A stretch of 64,000 nucleotides of DNA from positions 20,817,463-20,881,462 of the forward strand of contig NC_058137.1 of the NCBI RefSeq assembly GCF_011075055.1, read 5' to 3'. A model generated the notes under the pieces. The model made no database searches, was not told where the DNA came from, and was given only the letters and a program-made list of their open reading frames with translations. How positions within the stretch are numbered: the first letter of the stretch is position 1; each line of letters starts with the position of its first letter. Of the stretch, positions 1-12,800 are shown piece by piece. Made by a program: the position numbers and the translations under genes. The stretch is from Mangifera indica. Taxonomy: Eukaryota > Streptophyta > Magnoliopsida > Sapindales > Anacardiaceae.

Positions 1-312
1 ACCCCTATTATTTTTTAAAATGATATTTACCACCAAACTTATGATTAAACATAATTGATATCTCTATCTATTTTTGTATCAATAATTTTTTCAGTAGTTT
101 TAATTGAAATTAATATAAACTAGGATATAAAATCATTTAATAAATTTTGGGAGTAGAGTATTATTTAGTTTGAGGGCTTTTCAATAATTTTATTAAAAAA
201 ATTATGATAATTTGTTAAAAAATTTAATAGATGAGTGATAAATTAGTTTTTTCAAATTTAACAGGTGGGAATTTGTTTAGGCAAACGTTGGGTGGGAAAT
301 AGTCATTTGGCC
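1..312. mobile_element. Right-end fragment of a GGCCAAA foldback element
   Basis: The stretch ends in GGGTGGGAAATAGTCATTT followed by GGCC at 309-312. This is the terminal sequence shared by the foldback elements elsewhere in the window (for example 57810-58700). The rest is AT-rich and resembles 8150-8432, suggesting a shared subfamily. The left end lies beyond the window or is degraded, so no target duplication can be tested. Confidence 0.6.
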
Positions 313-663
313 TTTATTTTTCCATATTCTTCAAGCATTAATTTGCCAAAAACATTGTCAAGTCCCGAAAAAAATTAGCAAAAAAGGAAAACTATAATTT
401 ACCACACAAAATTGGAAACTAAAATTAATGAATAATTTATTTTCCGTTACCAGAAAAAAATTGCTATAATTAAATTCATCCTTATCAAACCAAAAATTCT
501 TTTAAAGAGAAACAAAATAACCCTAATAATTCTTACGCATGCCATGAAGCCTCTAACTTCTTATAACCGCTACAAAAATTAACAAGTGTTTGAAAGAGTT
601 AATAATTCTTTATCCATTGAAAGTTTGTATAACTTTAAACACCATTTCTCTCCAGTCCTCTTC

Positions 664-671
664 TATAAATA
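664..671 (+). promoter_or_regulatory. Probable TATA box of the invertase gene
   Basis: TATAAATA lies 54 bp before the chosen ATG (725). A start site about 30 bp downstream would leave a 5' UTR of about 30 nt, normal for a plant gene. Assigned by motif and position only. Confidence 0.55.
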
Positions 672-724
672 AATCGCTCTTAGTACACTATCTTTATCAC
701 GCTTTCTTTCTTTATTTCTCTTCA

Positions 725-3700
725 ATGGCCATGTCAAATTTTCTCTCTATTTCTCTGTTTGTTGCTTTTCTCTTTTTGAACCATGGCATCGAAGCCTCTC
801 ACGTTATTTATCCTGAGTTTCAATCTCTTGCTGCTACGACTGTCCAACAAACTCACAGGACTGGTTTCCATTTCCAGCCTCCCAAGCACTGGATAAATGG
901 TACGTACAAAGAGAAGCCAAATTTTTTTCCTTTTAGTTTTTGCTTTTGTTTTTATGATTTCACGTTTTTATTCTGTCCTTCCTTTCATGTTCAATGGTTA
1001 TCTCTTTCTTTTGCTGGCTTGTCTTTTATCGCTTTCAGTATTGAACTCGTATAGGATAACGATCTTTTGGCCATAAATGTTCATGAAGCTAATATTACAG
1101 AATCTATTTCATTAATTTTTTGGGGTTTTCCATCATACATTTAACTTCAAATTTATATTCAAGATTCCATTTTCTTTTTTATTGGTTTTAATTTTGCATG
1201 TAAGGGAATAGAAAATTTTGAAACTTCGGATTTTGTGGTGAGTGTTAAAAGATAAGATTATAGAGTTCAACGGCTTTCGGATAAACATTAAAAAATAAAT
1301 TTTATATTTTGTATGAAGAAAATTTCACTACATTTTAAAACTTTTTAGTGCTCTTGGAAATATTAATGAAGGCTATAAATTAATAATATAATTATCAAAA
1401 CTAAAAGATTACACAAAGATCGGATAAGATAAGAATACTTAAATATTAATGTTTATAAAATTAATAATATGTTTCGGTTTGATTAATAATATGCTTATTT
1501 GACAAAATTAAAAGATAGATTATTAGAATAAACTTTTATTTTTTAAACTAAACTCTTTCGAAAATTAAATATTGCATTCTTATGAATATTTTGTTTTTTT
1601 GTATGTCGGATTATAACCTAGAATAATAGGTAGAAAACTAAAATAATCATTTCCACACTCCGGAAAACTCTTCCTAGAACATGTTAGCGCCAATGATACA
1701 TATATATCTCATGGTTGGATCAATATATATTTTCTGAAAGATTTTCTCCTGCAAACAAATTCTAGTTAATTAGTATTTAACCTATTAGGTCCTTTATTCG
1801 ACTTGGGACTCAGAGGTGTTCAGTGTTACAGGGTTTTGTTGAACGAATTATAAGATAAAAGTTCTTCTCTTGTTCTAATAAAATATATGTCAGAAAAGAA
1901 TGGGAAGCTTTAAAAGTTCATTAATGATGGACAAAAAATGCACAAGCAAAAGGAAAAAGGAGAAATAGTGATGGTGGGTAGACTACTTCCCTTGTTAGAT
2001 CAATGAATACAGATGTATCATTTTTGTGGAGGAAAAAGAAAAGTAAATGGGTGAAACATAAGTTAAAAAATCTCGTGTGATATATTAAACAAGTTGGCCT
2101 AACCCATCACCCAAAGGAGATGACCTTCACTTACTTATCTTTTGAGGTACTTTCCATTTCAGTTACGTCTCTCTATCTGACACATTTACTGTTTTCATTT
2201 ATACCTATTTCATTTACAATTGGTTTCCAACTTCATCTAAAAAAAAAACAGAAATTGATGAGTGGGGTTGGTCCGATTTGGACAGCCATTATCTTTTTTG
2301 ACTTCACCATGCTGATAAAATTGGGATTTTATGGACCACTTTGTGCCTCATACTCTTTCTGATTTAATTTATTGGAAGACCCAATTTCATACTTATGTGT
2401 CTTTTTATGTTTGTAGCCTGTAGCTTTTTCCCTTTTAAATTACTTGCTGTTTTTACATACCCAAACTTTATTTCATCTTATGCTTTGATAATTCATATAT
2501 TTAACTTATCACACTATAATTGATAATTATTTTAATTTGATTATTTGATAGATCAATACTTTTGGCCTTCCACTATATTTTTTTTCTTGCTTTAATTTCA
2601 CAAAGTAAACATTGTCACTAACTTGTTTTTTTTTTTCCCTTTTCTTGTCCGGTTCCTTGGTGCTGAAATTCTATTGACAAATCAACCAACAGATCCAAAT
2701 GGTGAGTCTTTTTAATTTTCTTGTTTTTGTTTTTATTTACTGAATTCTGTTCTAATTTTCCATTTTTGCATGAAACAGGGCCAATGTATTACAATGGAAT
2801 CTACCATCTTTTCTATCAATACAATCCCAAAGGTGCAGTATGGGGGAACATTGTTTGGGCCCATTCTGTATCCAAAGACATGGTCAATTGGCAAGCCCTT
2901 GAGCCTGCAATTTACCCTTCAAAGCCATTTGACATAAAGGGTTGTTGGTCTGGATCTGCAACCATTCTACCGGGCAACATGCCTGTAATTCTTTACACAG
3001 GAATCGACTCCGAAGAAAGACAACTCCAAAACTACGCTATACCTAAAAACCTTTCTGATCCATATCTCCGTGAATGGATCAAACCCGATAACAACCCATT
3101 GGTTTTTCCAAACGGTGTTAATGCGACCTCATTTCGTGACCCGACCACCGCATGGTGGGCAAATGATGGATACTGGAGGATATTAATTGGCAGTAGAAGG
3201 AAGCATAGAGGAATAGCATATTTGTATAAGAGTCGAGACTTTTTGAAATGGACCAAGGCCAAACACCCAATCCATTCGAAAGGAAAAACGGGTAATTGGG
3301 AATGCCCTGACTTTTTCCCCGTTTCACTTTCGGGTGCAAACGGCTTGGATACTTCATATGACGGCCCTGACAAGAAATATGTTTTGAAGGTCAGTTTAGA
3401 TGTAACAAGATATGATTACTATACAATTGGTTCATACTTGAAGAATAAGGACATATATGTCCCTGACAGTACCTCAGTTGATGGTTGGGGTGGCCTTAGA
3501 TATGACTATGGAAACTTTTATGCTTCCAAGACTTTCTTTGATGCTGGTAAGGGAAGAAGGATCTTGTGGGGTTGGGCAAATGAGTCCGATAGTGCAGAAG
3601 ATGATATTGCTAAAGGCTGGGCTGGAATTCAGGTAATATTTTCACCAATAAAATTATTACTCGTGTACACTTTGGACTACATAAATTAACACATATATAT

Positions 3701-4139
3701 ATATAATATTTTTTCGTATGATTGATTGTCTAATCAGGTATTGCCATGTCAAAATCTATTAAATGACTGATTTGTTATTTTATTTTGGTGACTTTTTTAG
3801 ACTATTCCAAGGTCGTTGTGGCTTGATCCAAGTGGAAAACAATTATTGCAATGGCCAATCCGAGAAATAGAGACACTGAGGGGGAAAAATACACAAATGA
3901 GCAATAAAGTGCTCAAAACAGGAGAGACTGTTGAAGTTCAAGGAATTACTGCAGCTCAGGTATTTTTTTAAGAGACATTGTTTGTGCTAAAAAAAATAAA
4001 AGATATCGTTTGTGTATATAATTTATTATTTTTTAAAATTAATAAAATTATATATACATATTTTTTTAATAAATAAATAAATATATAAATGATATATCAT
4101 TGTATAATTAAATAATTTTAAATTAAAAATAAAATAATA

Positions 4140-4198
<59 letters not shown>

Positions 4199-5045
4199 CT
4201 ATTTATGTGCCTAAAAATGTGTACTTTATCATTATGATTATAATTATAAACTTGAATGCTAATAATCTTCTTGCTCTTTACAGGCTGATGTTGAAGTTAC
4301 ATTTTCATTCCCCAACTTGGACAAGGCTGAAACATTTGACCCCAGCTGGGTGGATGCACAGAAGTTGTGTGGCCAAAAGGGTTCTACCGTTAAGGGCGGC
4401 GTTGGCCCATTCGGTCTCTTGACATTAGCCTCAGAGAAGCTAGAAGAATACACTCCTGTCTTCTTCAGAGTATTTAAGGCTCCGGATAAGCATGTAGTTC
4501 TGATGTGCTCTGACGCAACCAGGTTTGTTTGTTTTGAATAATAATAAAATTATATGTACATATAATGTATATAATTTTATATACGAATAAGAATATATTA
4601 TTATATGATTGGATATAGTTTTATTTTTAATTTAAAACTATTCATTCATAAAAATTATATGTTATTGTTTGTGTATATAATATTACTTCTTGAGTAAATT
4701 ACTTTTTTAAATCTTTATTTCAAACTTTCCGTTAATCTTTTTCTTTTTTCAATTTACAGTTCATCTTTGAAGACTAAAGGGCTTTACAAGCCGTCGTTTG
4801 CTGGCTTTGTAGACGTAAATTTAGCCGATAACAAGCTTTCTCTGAGGAGTTTGATTGATCATTCAGTTGTGGAAAGTTTTGGAGCTGGTGGGAAAACATG
4901 CATCACTTCTAGGGTTTATCCAACTCTTGCAGTTTCCAATAACGCTCACTTGTTTGCTTTCAACAATGGGACTGAGACTGTAACCATTGATAAGCTTACT
5001 GCTTGGAGCATGAATAAGCCCCAAATGAATGAGGGATTAAAATAG
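725..5045 (+). CDS. Cell-wall-type acid invertase (beta-fructofuranosidase, GH32), six exons
   Basis: Predicted to hydrolyse sucrose to glucose and fructose in the apoplast. CDS exons are 725-899, 2693-2701, 2779-3632, 3801-3959, 4284-4522 and 4760-5045, giving 573 aa, normal for the family. Residues 1-24 form a signal peptide. Asp59 in WINDPNGP is the expected nucleophile; its DPN comes from a 9-nt mini-exon. RDP (Asp182) and WECPD (Glu236, acid/base) follow. Proline in WECPD is typical of cell-wall enzymes; vacuolar ones usually have valine. N-glycosylation sequons such as NATS and NNGT are present. The aspartate that separates invertases from fructan exohydrolases appears kept in [10 protein letters not shown] (residue 269), favouring sucrose cleavage, but I placed it from memory of the family. 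The ATG at 725 starts the signal peptide; an in-frame stretch upstream is leader. A fructan exohydrolase remains a weaker alternative. Confidence 0.95.
2693..2701 (+). other. 9-nt mini-exon of the invertase encoding Asp-Pro-Asn
   Basis: ATCCAAATG is bounded by an AG acceptor (2691-2692) and a GTGAGT donor (2702). It joins the split Asn-Asp codon of exon 1 to the split Gly codon of exon 3, making NDPNG with the catalytic aspartate. Such a mini-exon is a known hallmark of plant invertase genes and among the shortest functional plant exons. Confidence 0.95.
4145..4198. repeat. Compound (AT)n(AC)n microsatellite in invertase intron 4
   Basis: About 18 AT units run directly into about nine AC units, upstream of the exon 5 acceptor at 4283. 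Such compound repeats are usually length-polymorphic. No function is implied. Confidence 0.9.
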
Positions 5046-5123
5046 AGGTTGAATAGGAATCTATGCATGCATTTTAGGTTTTTAGTATTGAAAATATTAA
5101 GGAAGATCAAGCTTGAGATATGG

Positions 5124-5129
5124 AATAAA
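5124..5129 (+). terminator. Possible polyadenylation signal of the invertase
   Basis: AATAAA lies 79 nt after the invertase stop codon, followed by T-rich DNA. Position and motif fit a plant near-upstream element; there is no transcript evidence. Confidence 0.45.
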
Positions 5130-6455
5130 AGTTACGTAATCTTAGTTTTGTTATGGACATCTCATTCCCATTGGTGGGGTTTATATATCAATTTTAATTT
5201 TATGTTATTTACTTATTGTTATATCTTTTCGGTGTTTTGAGATCTCTAAAGTATCAAATAAGACAGTGGAATGAATATACCAAGAAAATTTTGAAGACTT
5301 AAGGGTTGTTATAATATAATAACAAAACTATGCATACAGAATTTTGAAATGCAATTTTGTGTTTGAATGCTCCTTCAAGCTAGGATTTTTCTTGAATTCT
5401 TCAACATCTCCCTATGACATTGTAGAGTCTTTACTCGTCTATACTGAGATAGTCATGAACACACGAATGTATACTATAAAAATTGTTTGGGTAGACTTGA
5501 CAAATAGACAGATGAATTAGATAAAATTAGATATAAGTAAAACAAATACAAGTTAAAACGGATCGATTTATATAGATAATAATTTTTAAAACTCGTACTT
5601 GGCCCAATAAGTATGGGTTGACCCATGCGTTATTTGTTACTATTACATTTTCATTATTTTTATTTTGTTCTTATTATTTTAATGTATCCATTTTGTCACA
5701 AAACTTCTCTTTTCTAAAATATAATAATGATGCACAAAAAGAATATCAATCTTTTAATAATTTTCTTTTCAAATATTATATAGAGAGGATAAATATTCTC
5801 TAAGAAATGGATATCATTCTCAAATTATAAAAATTTCTCCTATAGATTTTTTAAGAATTTTAGCATTAGATATGGGGTGAAATTTTATGATAAAATGTCT
5901 AGTGCTCAAATTCTTCAAATTTATTTTCAGCCCAACAAAATTTCTCATTAAGTGCTCATAAAACTCCAGAAATGGAAAGAAAGATAGTTGCCTATGAGTA
6001 TGTGAATGTGAATAAAGTTCAAATGAAAGATAACTTTATCTGAATACAATAATTTGTTTTTTAATTTATTTTTGTGGTGGTAAGATGAGTGGTAAGCTTT
6101 TCATTCTATAATATTAATAGGTTAGTTTTAAAAAATAATTAATTAGCCACATTAGAGAAGGTTGAAAATCAACATTTGTTCGAAATATTATGATGATGGA
6201 GTGATTAATACTAGAAAATTTTTTAATGGGTTTGTTTTATTAATTTAATTTTAGGATTGATTTGGTTCATTTTATATTAAAAGAAGAGAAAATATGTGAA
6301 ATTTGTGTTGTGTTGTAAGTTTAATTTTGAAAAGGAAGAAGACAATGAATAGGAAGGAAAACACGGTTTACATGTGGGAACCTGTAGGCATAACCGAACC
6401 ACCCTCTAAAATCCATATATATTGATGGTGAAGCCGAGGTTACATTGCCACTGAA
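5130..6455. other. Intergenic, no gene recognised
   Basis: AT-rich DNA between the invertase 3' end and the neprosin remnant. Short open frames here (for example 5618-5803) are low-complexity and match no family I recognise. I see no transposon ends. Confidence 0.6.
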
Positions 6456-7165
6456 ATGAAGTCACCCGTCTTACAGTTGTGGACAATTTCAGGTGAATCA
6501 TGCCCAGAACCCAACTAAAAAAAGACTAGTTTCCTCCAATAAGGCATATCTTGTTTTCCTATCTCTTTTCACTGCAAGCGAACATTGTATTGAGAGGTTG
6601 AGAAGATAGCAAAAAGGCCGTGAGGAGACATTAACTGCAAAAGTTGGCAATAATAGTGTAACAACAATTGATTGCTTTATCTTGGAAAAACTTTGGTTTA
6701 TAGTTTCTCATAGTTCAATTCAACTACAGCATGCAGTTGTAATCGTAGAGGAACAATATTATGGAGCGAAGGCCAGTCTAAACGTTCAAACTTCAGCTTG
6801 TCACAAGTATGAATAATCTCCGGTCCATTTGACAATGAACTCAATACCATTGAAGCAGGTTAGCAGTTAAGTTTCACATCTGAAAGTCCAAAATTTCCTA
6901 AATCATCAGTTTCATTATTTTTTCTTGTTTGTGTTTAGGATATTATGAACTTTCAAATGATAGTAAAAAGCCAATGCATTCATGTTTCAATCAGGCTAAC
7001 CCAGAATTATTTGGAGATAACTATCCTGCATTCTTCACGTATTGGACCGTGAGTATTATTTGGTTATCTTTATATTAAGAAAGAATTAATTGTCCTCATT
7101 TATATTGTAATTTTACAGGCTGAAGCATACCAAGACACTGGATGCTACTATCTGATAGTTGGAAG
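6456..7165 (+). pseudogene. Neprosin-domain (DUF239) protein, degraded remnant
   Basis: Pieces in family order are visible on one strand. LQLWTISGESCPEP (6456-6515) is followed at once by TAA (6516-6518). VEEQYYGAKASLNV (about 6745-6786) matches the YYGAKA segment. FSLSQV then TGA (6810-6812), where the family has Trp, is followed by SGPFDNELNTIEAG. NPELFGDNYPAFFTYWT runs to a GTGAGT donor at 7049, and AEAYQDTGCYYL starts at 7119. The YYGAKA and FSLSQ pieces are in different frames with residues missing between. The terminal Cys-Ser-Gly-Phe-Val/Ile-Gln segment was not found. Intact relatives are secreted putative peptidases of about 400 aa; this copy cannot make one. Introns are kept, so it is a decayed gene or gene duplicate, not a retrocopy. 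Confidence 0.85.
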
Positions 7166-8039
7166 GTAATTATGTTTCCTGCTGTACGTTATTTATATTC
7201 TGCTTTAAATGTTATCATAACAGGAAATGCCTTAAAAATGCACTGCTCTTTCCTCTCTTTTTATACCCCATATATATATATATATATGCATTTGTTGCCT
7301 TTTTCTGTGTATTATTATCATTAGGATGGATGATTACTGTAGGGATGACAAGGCACTATTTGGGTTGTGGGACAATCATGCCATTACTTGATTTCTACAT
7401 GAGTTGTGTTCACCCACTACATTCCACTTTCAATATTAATTAATTTTTTTGCTAAACAATGCTATAAATGTGTATATATTTTTTAAGTACATAAATAGAT
7501 ACATAAATGATAAGTTATTATGTAATTAAATATTATTTTATCTTTAATTCTTTAATCATATGATACATAAAGGTTTACTTGTAATATTTGTTACAAGTTC
7601 ATCGATTTCTTTTTAATATTATTAGTGACACCTTTCTAAAACTATTATATATCAATGAAGCACACTTATTCCATTCTTTAAGCGTGATGGTGCATAAGGC
7701 TTTTTATTTTTATTTTTATTTTTACTTTGTGAGTAGTTTAGTTTAGATTTCTCCCCTTTTATGGTTTTTTCAACAAAATAGATTATTCACGTTTTATTTG
7801 TTTGGTGATTGTTGATTCTTTTTTATTTAGTCGAAGTTTGGTGTGAGTGATGAAAGCAGCAATGAAGTTTTCTTGTTTTGTGAGTCATAGTTAGTTTTCA
7901 ACAAATCCTATACAAATAAATTGACAGGGCAAGTGGTGGCGATAGAGTGATCATGTGGGTGACGACATGGTGGTCATGTGTGTAGTCGCAGTTGTTGCTT
8001 GGCAGGTGTCACAGTGATCATGCGGGTGGCGGCGGCGGC
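7166..8039. other. Intergenic, no gene recognised
   Basis: AT-rich sequence past the neprosin remnant. The 3' end of that pseudogene may extend here but I could not align it. A GC-richer patch at 7925-8045 carries short GTGG/GGCGG motifs and may belong to the repeat that ends at 8432. Confidence 0.5.
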
Positions 8040-8432
8040 ATGGGGGAAACTATTGACAGACATATTACATTTTCAAAATTCAAAAACACCCCTAAATCTA
8101 TTTCAAATTAAGGAAAACCCCTCATTAAACATTACACCCCCTAATATTTTAAAAAAATTATAATTCAACCCAAACATATAGTTAGATATCACTATACCTC
8201 TATTTATATTTGTATTAATAAATTTTTTATTATTTTAATTAAAATAAATATAAATAATGGTACACAATTATTTAACAAAGTTTTGAGAGTAAACTGTCAT
8301 TTAACTTGAGGGATTTTTTGAGAGTAAAGTTTTGAGATAGTTGGCCCATGAGTAGGATTTTGGATTTTTTAAACCCTACAGATGTGATTTTAAGAATACA
8401 ATTAAACTTGGGTGGAAAATAGTTCTTTGGCC
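8040..8432. mobile_element. Degraded GGCCAAA foldback element, right portion
   Basis: Ends in ACTTGGGTGGAAAATAGTTC then TTTGGCC (8426-8432), the family's terminus. The stretch 8150-8400 resembles 50-250 of this window, including TTTGAGAGTAAA and GAGGGATTTTTTG-like blocks. I could not find a left terminus or target duplication, so the left boundary is arbitrary. Confidence 0.55.
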
Positions 8433-9821
8433 TATTTTATATATCAATAAAATAATTAAAAAACTCATGTAGATAAACCAAATAAACTTGATTGGGTGAG
8501 ACTCTCTCAACTTTCCTCAAAGCGGAATACAAAATATCAATATAAGACATCATCATATGTAATTTTGAAATTGACATATGTTGATGAAATTTTTTGTTAT
8601 TAACTGATGTATACAATTTATAATATTGTGTAAAATAGATTACGATAGCAGTGTTGATGATTTATTATTGAACGTTGATTTCTACCATAATGTAAAGTAA
8701 ATGCAATAAAAAAAATAGACATGAAGTGGTTTTTTAACATGGTTCAACCCGTAGTTTAGGAGCCTACATCCACTGTTATGGAATTAGTGGCTCTAGGAGA
8801 ATGTTCTAGCACCAAGCTTATAAAAATTACAAGAAAGGATTTTCAGAAGGATTGGATTGTGGACAAGAGTCTTGGAGAGAATTGCTAAATTTTGTGAGAG
8901 ACCCTCACATAACTTAGGATAAAGCTTACTTATGCTTATTCATGCTCTTCCCCATTCTCTCTAGTAATTTTTTATATTTAAAGGATGGGAGATGATAGTT
9001 ACAATCATATCGATTAGATTCAAAATTCAAATTCAAACAATAACTTCATAATCAATTACATTAGAGATAAGATAAGAGTGAAAACTGATTAGACATGAAG
9101 TTATTGTTTTTCATCATGGGCAAGTAACACAAAAGAAATGCCAACTAGCTGATTACATTCTTTAAGTAAGGAATGTATATCTACTAGTCGAGGAACAAGA
9201 TATCACTTCTCAAGTAAACACTCCATGAGTAGAGATCACTAATTTATAGAGACTTTTTAAGTCCTTAGCTATTAGTTGGAATGAGTACCAAGTGGAGATT
9301 TGCAAGATCTTCGTGATAAGGACTTTTTAGCTAGCAAAATCATTGTTATGTATGTTTTGCATTGCACACTAGTCACATCATTCCAATTTTCTACAAAATC
9401 TGACTTGAATTTGCCTTGTTGGCATCATGGAATAATAAACACATGTTTTAGGATTATTTTGAACATTCATGCCTTGTTCTTGTTTTACCCTAATTTAGTT
9501 ATAAAAGAACAATTCAATTAAGTTTCTCACATCCTAAGTTTTTTTTTTTTAATTTTTCTAATATGCTTGAGAGTTTACTCATGTTGGTTCTAAGGACTGT
9601 TTGCACTGGTTTGCAGAATGATAAGTTATACAACTCTAAGAATCCATTGTTGATTGTAAACTTGCTTACTTTGCTTGTTTTTGTAGGTAAAACCTAACAT
9701 AGTGCAACACTAGTGTATCCATGGAAGAAGGAAGTTCAAAGTTTGATTCCTTTTTAAAAGGAAGATAACACAATAAATAGATATTCTATTGATTTTCTAA
9801 GACAATCAGTAAAGGACATAT
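8433..9821. other. Repeat-like intergenic DNA, unclassified
   Basis: Contains phrases such as GGTTCAACCCGTAGTTTAGG (about 8740-8760) that look like decayed transposon or LTR DNA. I could not define paired ends or a target duplication. No coding region is supported. Confidence 0.45.
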
Positions 9822-12800
9822 TGTAACACTTTCTCCAAAAGTAGTACCTTCCAAAAAGAACAAAAAGAAGTGCTACGAACTTAGACTAATTAAGCATGCA
9901 ATCACTTAAATACAATACTATACATTTCATATTCTTTAGAAATTTACTAAAACACCCTTATTAATAAAAGTAAACCAAAAGTGTAGAAAGAAAATCACAA
10001 CATAAAATTAATCCACAAAGTAGTATGTGTGTAGTAAAATAACACAAAAGCATGTCTAATCATGACATCTTAGAGTACATGAACTAAAAAGACCCAAATG
10101 TCCTCATGGTATTCTAAGCTAGTTGACTATCACTTGCCCTACAACCATCACTATCATTTATACCTGCAAAATATAAAGAGAATAGGAGTAAGTAAAAACC
10201 ACTTAGTAAGTAGGAGATTCTTTTTAACTTTTACGTAATCTCTAAAATACCCTTGGCTCAAACAACTCTAACTCGATCATTTAGAATCTATCTCTAAACT
10301 TCAACTACGATGACATAGATATTACTACTCTAATATAAAAACTTGAGAGTCTTAAATTCTCGTATCAATCTCTCAAGATTATCTAACTCCCTCTCAGTCA
10401 TCAAAAGACCACTTTGGATCCTAAACTAAGGTGACTATTTGATTCTTCCATGTCTAAGTGAAAGCATTATCTCATACTGAACTAGATAGTTTGTCGATCA
10501 AACTAGGTCAAGATAGGGATTTGACACCTTGGTTGTGTGAACGTTGCTACATAGTTCACTCACCTATACCACTACTAATTATCGAACTAAAGTGTGCTTC
10601 TTTAGGAGCAAGGGTACCCTTACTACAAATATAGTGTCTTAGTTTGAACGACTGTAAAACCCCTCCCTATAAGTACTAACTACCGAAAGAGAAATGTTAG
10701 GAATTCATATCCGGAGCGTCTATTTTTTTCTTTTAAAATACTTAAAAATAAACGCATCACTAAAAGTGTTTAGAAAGTATTCCAAGAAAACTGAAAATCT
10801 AGAAGTGAAAAAAAGATGTATATACTCATATGAAAACTCATCTGAAAACGTCTGAAAACAGGGAGTAATCATATACAACTGTATAATCATCTCAAAAAAG
10901 TCAAAAGTCGACAAGAATATGCCACTATATGCATGTAATATAAATCAAAGATAACCTGCTCCAGCCGGATCTATCTTCGCTGACCTGACCCTGCCTCACA
11001 GCTATCTCGATCACTTATACCTACAATCAAGAAAGAAAAGGAAGTGAAAGATAAGAACACCCAGTAAGGAGAAAAAATTAAGTAAACTATCTCCTTTTCT
11101 GTTATAACTCACTCTCGGGACTCAACCTCACTCATAACCCCCATAAGAACTCGAGGGGATAATCTAGTTCATGTTTTACTATTTAGGTCATACTTTATTT
11201 CATTTGATGTCTATTTGATACTTTCTAGAAGTTAACTATAGAGATTTGACACTTTTCTAAGCTTGAGCTCTCTTCTTTTCTCTCACTACACCATTTCTGA
11301 ATCTGAATTAAGCTCTACTGTGAGCATGCTTTATTGCGAGCAGACCCTACTGTGGGTCTATGTCCTACTACGGACATGCCCTACTACGGGCGGTGTAGTG
11401 TAAAGTGCCCCCTCATAGTTCATAGCATGCATGCGGGCCTTATATCTTACTAATTTTGCTTCTATTTAAATCTATTCATAACTCACCAGACTATACTCTT
11501 GGGACGACCCCTGAATCTTGAGCCCCAAATTCTTTTTCTTGTTTTTCTTTCTTTTCTTCTTCTTTTCTTTTTCTCTCCTTTCTTTCCTTTCCTTTCCTTT
11601 CCAAAACTGTGAAATACTGTTCACAACCCTGTTCATTTGACAGGGCATCCTTTTCTTTTTCATACAATTTTACAGTCCAAATGGTTTCTAATTCATACAA
11701 GCTATATATCTTTGAAAAGAGAATTCAAAGATATTTCCAACAAGCTATAATAGCACTCATAATTCATTCGATAAGACAGTCAAAATGTGAGATAAAATTA
11801 GTGGCAAAAAATGCCTCTTCTATTTATTTGGTAAAGCAGTTCTTGTGATTCATACAATATTTAACAGTCCAAATAATCCCTAATTCATACAAGTTATATA
11901 TCATTAAAAAGAGGATTCAAAGAGATTTCCAACAAGATATAATAGCACTCATAAATAATTAGATAAGATAGTCAAAACGTGAGATGAAATCAGTGGCAAA
12001 AACTGTCTCCTCTGTTTATTTGGTAAAACAGTCCTTGTGGTTCATACAATATTTAACAGTCCAAATGATCCCCAATTTATATAAACTATATATCATTGAA
12101 AAGAGGATTCAAATAGATTTCCAACAAGCTATAATAGCACCTATGATTCATAAGATAAGACAACCAAAACATGGGACAAACTCAGTGGCAAAACTGTAAA
12201 TATTGTCCAACTATCTGTCATCAACAAAATCACACACATAGACACCCCAAATGGCAAAACAACATTTCTCCACTTCAAAATCATCATTTATAATATAGAT
12301 CCAAGGAACCAAAACCTAAAACATGTAACATATCAAAGATGACACCCCTTACCTTATTTCAAGCCAATTTTTTACAAGTTGGCTTCCTTTTCCTTGTCTT
12401 GCTTCCTTTATCACCAAAATCACCTTAATTCAACACCAAAACATACTAACATATTCCTATAATATACATCTAATACATATATAAATATAGGTAAATAGAA
12501 AAGGAAGAGATCTTTTGGTTACCAAGGCTTCCAAAGTGCTTCATTTTCTTTTCTTTCTTTACTTGTCTTTCAAAACTCCTTCAAATCCTTCCTTTTTCTT
12601 CAAAAAAACAAAGAAAAAGCATGAAGAAGGCTGGCTGCTGGATGAGGCGGAGAAGAGGGAAAAGTCTTGAAGTTTCTTTTGTTTTGTATTCTTCCTTTCT
12701 CTTTATATAATCCTTATCTTATTTTCTTTTCTTTTTTTTTTAATTTTCTTTACGTATATCTATATATACATATAGATATATATATACATATATAAACACA

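Noticed and set aside
3032..3373. Minus-strand open frames over invertase exon 3
   Set aside because: They are frame shadows of a conserved GH32 exon with no similarity of their own.
3438..3440. Leu codon in GSYLKNKD of the invertase, first read as loss of the aspartate that separates invertases from fructan exohydrolases
   Set aside because: Counting from the catalytic Glu in WECPD, the discriminating aspartate belongs in the [10 protein letters not shown] segment, where Asp269 is present. The Leu site is a variable position further on.
8579..9700. Possible solo LTR starting TGTTGATG and ending CCTAACA
   Set aside because: No matching target duplication and no second copy in the window to support the ends.
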